64,000 nucleotides of DNA from Spirosoma profusum. GTDB lineage: Bacteria > Bacteroidota > Bacteroidia > Cytophagales > Spirosomataceae. How positions within the stretch are numbered: the stretch's first letter is position 1; each line of letters starts with the position of its first letter. Shown one piece after another: positions 60,301-64,000 of the stretch. The translations under genes were made by a program, and so were the position numbers. Location: NCBI RefSeq assembly GCF_014699005.1, contig NZ_JACWZY010000032.1, positions 34,979 through 98,978 on the forward strand. The letters are read 5' to 3'. The notes beneath the pieces are model-generated. The model did not search any database and had not been told where the DNA came from. It saw only the letters and a list, made by a program, of their open reading frames with translations.

Positions 60301-62188
60301 TTACGATGGCGGTGGATGAACAGGCGTTGGCATTGGTGGCCGTCACCGAGTACACACCCGCCGTGTTGACCGTGGCGGTATTGCCGGCTGGGCCGCCCTG
60401 CTGGCTGGCGCTGGCACTGAATACGTAGCTGACAAAACCCGACGTCGCCGTTAACGTTACGATCGGAGTGGGGCAACTCAGCGTGCCACCAGCCGTCAGA
60501 CTCACCGGGGTAGGGGTACTGCTGCCCGTGACCGTAATCGACGTCGAGGAAACGCAGCCTAGTCCATTGGTAGCACTCACCGAGTACACTCCAGAGGTGC
60601 TCACTGTGGCCGTGTTGTCTGGTGAGCCCTGAATGGCCCCGTTGTTGAAGGTATAACTGACAAAGCCCGACGTAGCCGTTAACGTAACGCTGGTAGCCGT
60701 GCAACTGATGGGGCTGCTGGCCGTCAGATTGATCGGTGAGGGGCCATCGCCGTTCACCGTTACGTTGGTGGTGGAGCTACAGGCAGCCGCATTGGTGGCC
60801 GTCACCGAGTAAACGCCCGTTGTGCTGACGATGGCTGTATTTCCCCCGGAACCACCCTGCTGAGCGGCTCCTGTGCTGAATATGTAGCTGTCAAAACCGG
60901 GCGTAGCGGTGATCGTGACGGCCGTGTTGGTGCAACTTAACGTACCACTTGCCGTCAGGGTGACCGGGGTAGGCGTGGTGTTGCCGCTGACTGATACGTT
61001 GGCGGTAGAACTACAGGCGTTGGCATCGGTAGCTGTTACCGAGTAAACGCCCGACGTACTGACCACGGCTGTGTTACCACCCGAGCCGCCCTGTTGACTG
61101 GCTCCTCCGTCGAAAACATAGGTGGTAAATCCTGAGGAGGCCGTTAACGTAACGCTGGTGCTGCTGCAACTGATGGCCCCACTGACGGTTAAACTCACGG
61201 GCGAACCGGCGCTGCTGCCCGTCACCGTTACGTTGGTGGTAGAGACGCAGTAGGATGCGTTGGTAGCACTGACCGAGTAGACGCCCGACGTACTGACGGT
61301 GGCCGTGTTAGCGGGTGAGCTTTGGGTAGCTCCGTCGCTGAAGGTGTAGCTGAGCAAACCTGACGTAGCGGTCAACGTAACAGTGGGATTGGCACACGTG
61401 ATGGCCCCACTGAGGGTCAGGTTCACCGGCGTGGCGGTGGTGCTGCCGGTGACCGATAGGGTAGCCGTGCTGCTACAGCCGCCCGCTGCCGTAGCCGTGA
61501 CTGAATAGGTGCCTGCCGTGGCGACGGTGGCTGTGTTACTGGAGGCACCGCCAACCTGACTGGCTCCCCCGCCGAAGACGTAGGAGGCAAAACCCGACGT
61601 AGCGGTGAGCGTAACGACCGGTGCCGTACAACTGATGGGGCTACTGGCCGTCAGGATGACGGGTGGAGCATCCCGATTGACGGTGAGGGAGTAGATTTTG
61701 GTGGTCGTACCGTCCTGCGCCGTAACCGAAACACTAATGATATTGGCACAAACCGCCAGTGGTACGTTGATGGGACTGCCACTGGCCACCGCCGAGCCAT
61801 TGACCGATACGGTGGCATTGGCCTGCTCCACCGTAGGCGTAACGGCGACTGACGAAGCCGAGTTGGGCACCGAGGCCGTGTAGGCGGTGATGCTGGAAGC
61901 AAAGGGCGGACTCAGCGTACCCGGACTCAACGCCAGCGCAGAGAGGTTGGCGTTGGAGGAGACGATGGGTGTATTGGTGATGTTGGTGCTAACGGTGGCA
62001 AAGTTAGTCCCGCTGATGACGCCCCGGTTGGTAATGACCGATGCGGAGGTGGGGTTATTGACCGTTACGTCGTAGATAACCACCACCGATTTACCGGGGG
62101 CCATATCGCCAATGGCTAAGGGACTAAGCTGGGCCGAGGCCTGATAGCCGGTCAGCAGAGTGAAGAGGAATAGTAATAGTCGTTTCAT
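57359..62188 (-). CDS. giant secreted adhesin with 14 tandem 78-residue repeats
   Basis: A 1609-residue exported protein (signal LLTGYQASAQ). After a short N-terminal region comes a cadherin-like beta-sandwich (PF12733 type: LSALALSPGTLSPPFASS). Then follow 14 repeats of about 78 residues, each with VTLTATSGFVSYVFS, Gly-rich ASQQGG, NTATVNTAGVYSVTATNA, a Cys pair and a PVSL-type start; repeats 6-10 are the most alike. Next are two dystroglycan-type cadherin domains (PIPPQSATLGQSFNYAIPAN) around one copy of the 85-residue domain shared with the adhesin at 40575. It ends with a WNDPTTWSCGRVPTQTD module and SRLQLFGQ; I see no clear T9SS sorting domain. It is 49 bases downstream of the beta-helix gene, so the two are co-transcribed. 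Confidence 0.85.
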   Translation of the reverse strand: MKRLLLFLFTLLTGYQASAQLSPLAIGDMAPGKSVVVIYDVTVNNPTSASVITNRGVISGTNFATVSTNITNTPIVSSNANLSALALSPGTLSPPFASSITAYTASVPNSASSVAVTPTVEQANATVSVNGSAVASGSPINVPLAVCANIISVSVTAQDGTTTKIYSLTVNRDAPPVILTASSPISCTAPVVTLTATSGFASYVFGGGASQVGGASSNTATVATAGTYSVTATAAGGCSSTATLSVTGSTTATPVNLTLSGAITCANPTVTLTATSGLLSYTFSDGATQSSPANTATVSTSGVYSVSATNASYCVSTTNVTVTGSSAGSPVSLTVSGAISCSSTSVTLTASSGFTTYVFDGGASQQGGSGGNTAVVSTSGVYSVTATDANACSSTANVSVSGNTTPTPVTLTASGTLSCTNTAVTITATPGFDSYIFSTGAAQQGGSGGNTAIVSTTGVYSVTATNAAACSSTTNVTVNGDGPSPINLTASSPISCTATSVTLTATSGFVSYTFNNGAIQGSPDNTATVSTSGVYSVSATNGLGCVSSTSITVTGSSTPTPVSLTAGGTLSCPTPIVTLTATSGFVSYVFSASASQQGGPAGNTATVNTAGVYSVTATNANACSSTAIVTVTGSTTSTPVSLTTSGTLSCTTPTVTLTATAGFVSYVFSASASQQGGPAGNTATVNTSGIYSVTATNANGCSTTATVTVTGSSTPIPVNLIASGTLSCTLPTVTLTATSGFVSYVFSASASQQGGPAGNTATVNTAGVYSVTATNANACSSTAIVTVTGSSTPTPVNLTSNSPISCITPTVTLTATSGFVSYVFSASASQQGGPAGNTATVNTAGVYSVTATNANACSSTAIVTVTGSSVPTPVSLTAGGTLSCPTPIVTLTATAGFASYVFSSGASQQGGPAGNTATVNTSGIYSVTATNANACSSTAIVTVTGSTTATPVNLTASGPISCSAPTVTLTATAGLVSYTFSTGASQQGGPAGNTATVITSGSYSVSATNASGCVSTTSIAVTGSSTGAPVSLTSNGPISCPTPTVTLTATSGFVSYVFSTSATQQGGSGGNTTTVSTSGVYSVTAIDANACSSTAIVTVTGGSTPTPVSLTTSGTLSCTTPTVTLTATAGFVSYVFGGGATQQGGSGGHTATVNATGIYSVTATNANACSSTAVVTVTGSSTATPVSLSVSGTLSCSVTSVTLTASPGFTGYVFSPGTTQLGGSGGNTAVVSTSGVYSVSATNASGCQSATSITVGYQNCPPTVANAIPPQSASVGAAFSYTIPANTFTDPETPNNLVLTVSGLPAGLSFVAPSTITGSPSTSVGSPFTVTVVATDPQGLSVSTTFSLSVAPTSFAITSVSMLDCNHISYYARRINFMVSYSGTNGQPISLSVVNELTATTASGPYSLTVFTDNPVITITARQQGTPGMASFNYNWLANCANGSPIVLNPIPPQSATLGQSFNYAIPANTFTDAETPNSLVLSVTGLPPGLTFGPPSTLTGTPSTTLGSPYNVTVVATDPGGATVVTTFQIDVSPSAVVCPSMVTVKAGPWNDPTTWSCGRVPTQTDIVTLNHLVNLPDGYVGKAFRVIYTAGGRLSLGSLSRLQLFGQ

Positions 62189-62237
62189 GTCTTTGATTTA
62201 GTTATACAAGTAGATTTGCATCTGTCAATTTCCATTG

Positions 62238-64000
62238 TTAGGGGACTGTACACGCTGCCCCACCAGTAAACGGTGTAGTGCCAGTATGCGTAACCAAGAC
62301 CGCCACCTGCCCGGAGCTTGGACCAGCCGTAATTGAATTTCTACCAGCCAGATAAGAGGTGACAGCAGCATCATCAGTACTGGAACCGCCATAACCTGGC
62401 AAACGAATGCTGCCATTACCCGTAAACCGGTTTCGCAGATACAAGGACGCTTGAGAAGCACCGGTTGCCCAATCTCCTGAAACTACATTTTGTAAACCTG
62501 TCCCGCCCACATCCCAGCAAACGAATAATTTAGGATTAGCTGAAGTAACAGCTGCATTTAACTTGATTGCCTCCTCGGTCGGATTCAATGCATTACTTAT
62601 AGTATTGCCGGTAACTTTTGCATGTACCTCTGGTGTAACTGCATTTGCTGCGGGTGCCCCTGCGAGCGTTAAAATAATGCCTCCTGATACTTGCCGGATT
62701 GTGTTATTGCTAATTGTGAGATGCATTTGTCCCGCCCAATTACTGCCGCTATTGATGTCGATAGCATGAATATTGGCACCGGCTGAGGTTCCTCCAATAG
62801 CACCAACTCCGATTTGATTGCCGGAAATTGTTCCTGTAAGATTAGCGGTAATAGCAGCACTTCCACCAAGAACTGTATAGTTTATCGCCTGAAGATCACA
62901 GTGTGTCATAGTGAGATTATTCTGTGTATTGAAGGTGACAGTTGACGTCCCGCCAGCGTTAATGAACACATGTGCCGCATTATAATCGAATGTGCTGCTC
63001 GTGATGCTGCCGTTCACAACCGGACTGCCATTATCTGCATTGATTTGGAAGCCGTTTGCGTAAACAGTTCCGCCTGAAATAATCTCGTTGTTGGATATGG
63101 TCAATGAAGAGGCATTTATTGTAGAATTCGAAGTGCCGAATAATTGGAGTAGAATACCCTGCTGAGACTCTGGAGTACCTATGCCCAGTGCTGTATGGCC
63201 ATATTGAGAAGATGAGGTATTGAGCGTCATCGTACCACTACCATTGGCAATATGTAAATGCCGTGCCCGATTATTGCGGACAGAAGTTCCGGTTATACTG
63301 ATAGTACCTGATGCGTTTTGTAGCGCAATACCACTCTCGAACGATTCATTGCCATTGCTATTGACAGTACAGTTTGATAGGGTTAAGCCATTTACTGCAT
63401 TGCCATTAATCCCGATTTGACCACTTCCTGTTACGCTTAAATTAGTGAATGAGGCATTCGTAATCGTGAAGAGCGTGATATTAGCTACGGCTTGCAAATT
63501 GTTTCCCGTCACTAAATCACCTCCTACATTGCTGCTGCTTCCTGCCTGAGTTTGGTTCTGACCATTGTTGATAATATTCATATTTGACAAGGAGAGATTA
63601 CGGCTTGAGTTAGCGTAAACTCCATGCGTACATTTCTGAATAGTTCCCCCTGAACCCGCCGTTGTACCGATGCCAGTAACAATCAGTCCTCCTGATGCCC
63701 CTGTAGTTGTAAGATTAATTCCCGTTGCTGGAGCACCACTCGCTGCCGTCCCTGCTGTTATGCTTTGAAAAGTAAGATTGTTTGCTCCAATGGTGGTGTT
63801 GGCAACATTCAGGGCAGTTCCTGTTGTCGTAGTAATGGTATTACCCATACCCGTTACGTTCACCGTGCCCCCACCCGTCGCATTAAAACCTGTACCGCTC
63901 GTGGTGGTGATGACTAAGTTGCCGCCACCAAAATTGACGGTGCCACCAGTATTGTTTGTGCTCAGATCAATGGCGGAGTTGGTCGTTGTTGCCAGGTTTT
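62238..64000 (-). CDS. secreted right-handed beta-helix protein (5' end outside window)
   Basis: The frame is open to the window edge, so the N-terminus is missing; at least 587 residues are seen. The sequence is made of short strand-turn units rich in Asn, Thr, Ile and Gly (TALNVANTTIGANNLTFQSI, SITGTSVRNNRARHLHIANG, NLTMTHCDLQAINYTVLGG), the signature of pectate-lyase-like right-handed beta helices. No catalytic residues are obvious, so it may bind or cleave polysaccharide. The C-terminal 60 residues (VRLPGYGGSSTDDAAVTSY-like) are an Ala/Gly/Thr-rich tail with a Cys near the end. It lies just before the giant adhesin gene on the same strand. Confidence 0.75.
   Translation of the reverse strand, partial: NLATTTNSAIDLSTNNTGGTVNFGGGNLVITTTSGTGFNATGGGTVNVTGMGNTITTTTGTALNVANTTIGANNLTFQSITAGTAASGAPATGINLTTTGASGGLIVTGIGTTAGSGGTIQKCTHGVYANSSRNLSLSNMNIINNGQNQTQAGSSSNVGGDLVTGNNLQAVANITLFTITNASFTNLSVTGSGQIGINGNAVNGLTLSNCTVNSNGNESFESGIALQNASGTISITGTSVRNNRARHLHIANGSGTMTLNTSSSQYGHTALGIGTPESQQGILLQLFGTSNSTINASSLTISNNEIISGGTVYANGFQINADNGSPVVNGSITSSTFDYNAAHVFINAGGTSTVTFNTQNNLTMTHCDLQAINYTVLGGSAAITANLTGTISGNQIGVGAIGGTSAGANIHAIDINSGSNWAGQMHLTISNNTIRQVSGGIILTLAGAPAANAVTPEVHAKVTGNTISNALNPTEEAIKLNAAVTSANPKLFVCWDVGGTGLQNVVSGDWATGASQASLYLRNRFTGNGSIRLPGYGGSSTDDAAVTSYLAGRNSITAGPSSGQVAVLVTHTGTTPFTGGAACTVP

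Noticed and set aside
58400..61680. Regular 234-base periodicity that resembles satellite DNA
   Set aside because: The frame is open throughout and the translation gives clear protein repeats.

Overview
The window reads as chromosomal DNA of a Bacteroidota bacterium of the Cytophagales, most like Spirosoma and its relatives. The evidence is a type IX secretion (T9SS) C-terminal sorting domain, large secreted adhesins built from Ig/cadherin-like repeats, Bacteroidota-type promoter cores (TAnnTTTG), lipoproteins, few Shine-Dalgarno sequences and a GC content near 50 percent. The genus is an inference. I saw no rRNA, tRNA, CRISPR array, phage or insertion sequence.

Layout. 1-5140: end of a probable serine hydrolase, a GNAT acetyltransferase, a Tat-exported Dabb protein and a convergent 1251-residue hybrid histidine kinase. 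5521-11190: small secreted proteins (a PKD lipoprotein, a DUF5683-like protein, a two-domain LamG-like protein), a membrane protein with Ig-like and WG regions, and a GH16 glucanase. 11404-27657: a 16 kb run of eleven minus-strand genes, the most interesting part. In transcription order it encodes a vWA-like lipoprotein, a small three-helix membrane protein, a tubulin/FtsZ-superfamily GTPase, an 1143-residue protein with an actin/Hsp70-fold ATPase domain, and a single-span membrane protein. These are followed by a packed set made of a TPR-caspase, an M48 metallopeptidase, a second caspase-like protein, an unknown exported protein, a CHASE2-like membrane protein and a retropepsin-like lipoprotein. 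I read this as an envelope-spanning system that couples two cytoskeletal-type NTPases to exported proteases. 27920-40314: an Ig-like lipoprotein, then a sugar-acid type catabolic cluster (MFS transporter, two SDR dehydrogenases, TIM-barrel isomerase, heme-containing dehydrogenase-like protein), an M20 and an S10 peptidase. 40575-51930: surface proteins around an orphan ECF sigma factor: a T9SS adhesin, a protein with a BclB-type exosporium domain, and three tandem beta-roll paralogues, the last with three frameshifts. 52041-57145: an S9 peptidase, a ferredoxin with its reductase, and an M20D amidohydrolase. 57359-64000: a 14-repeat giant adhesin and a truncated beta-helix protein.

Two genome-wide traits stand out. 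Many gene junctions carry a long palindrome (arms of 13-44 bases) drawn from about ten unrelated families; one such element sits in frame inside the histidine kinase receiver domain, and another appears to form the C-terminus of the acetyltransferase. The word CTACGT/ACGTAG is also strongly over-represented in several reading frames and between genes.
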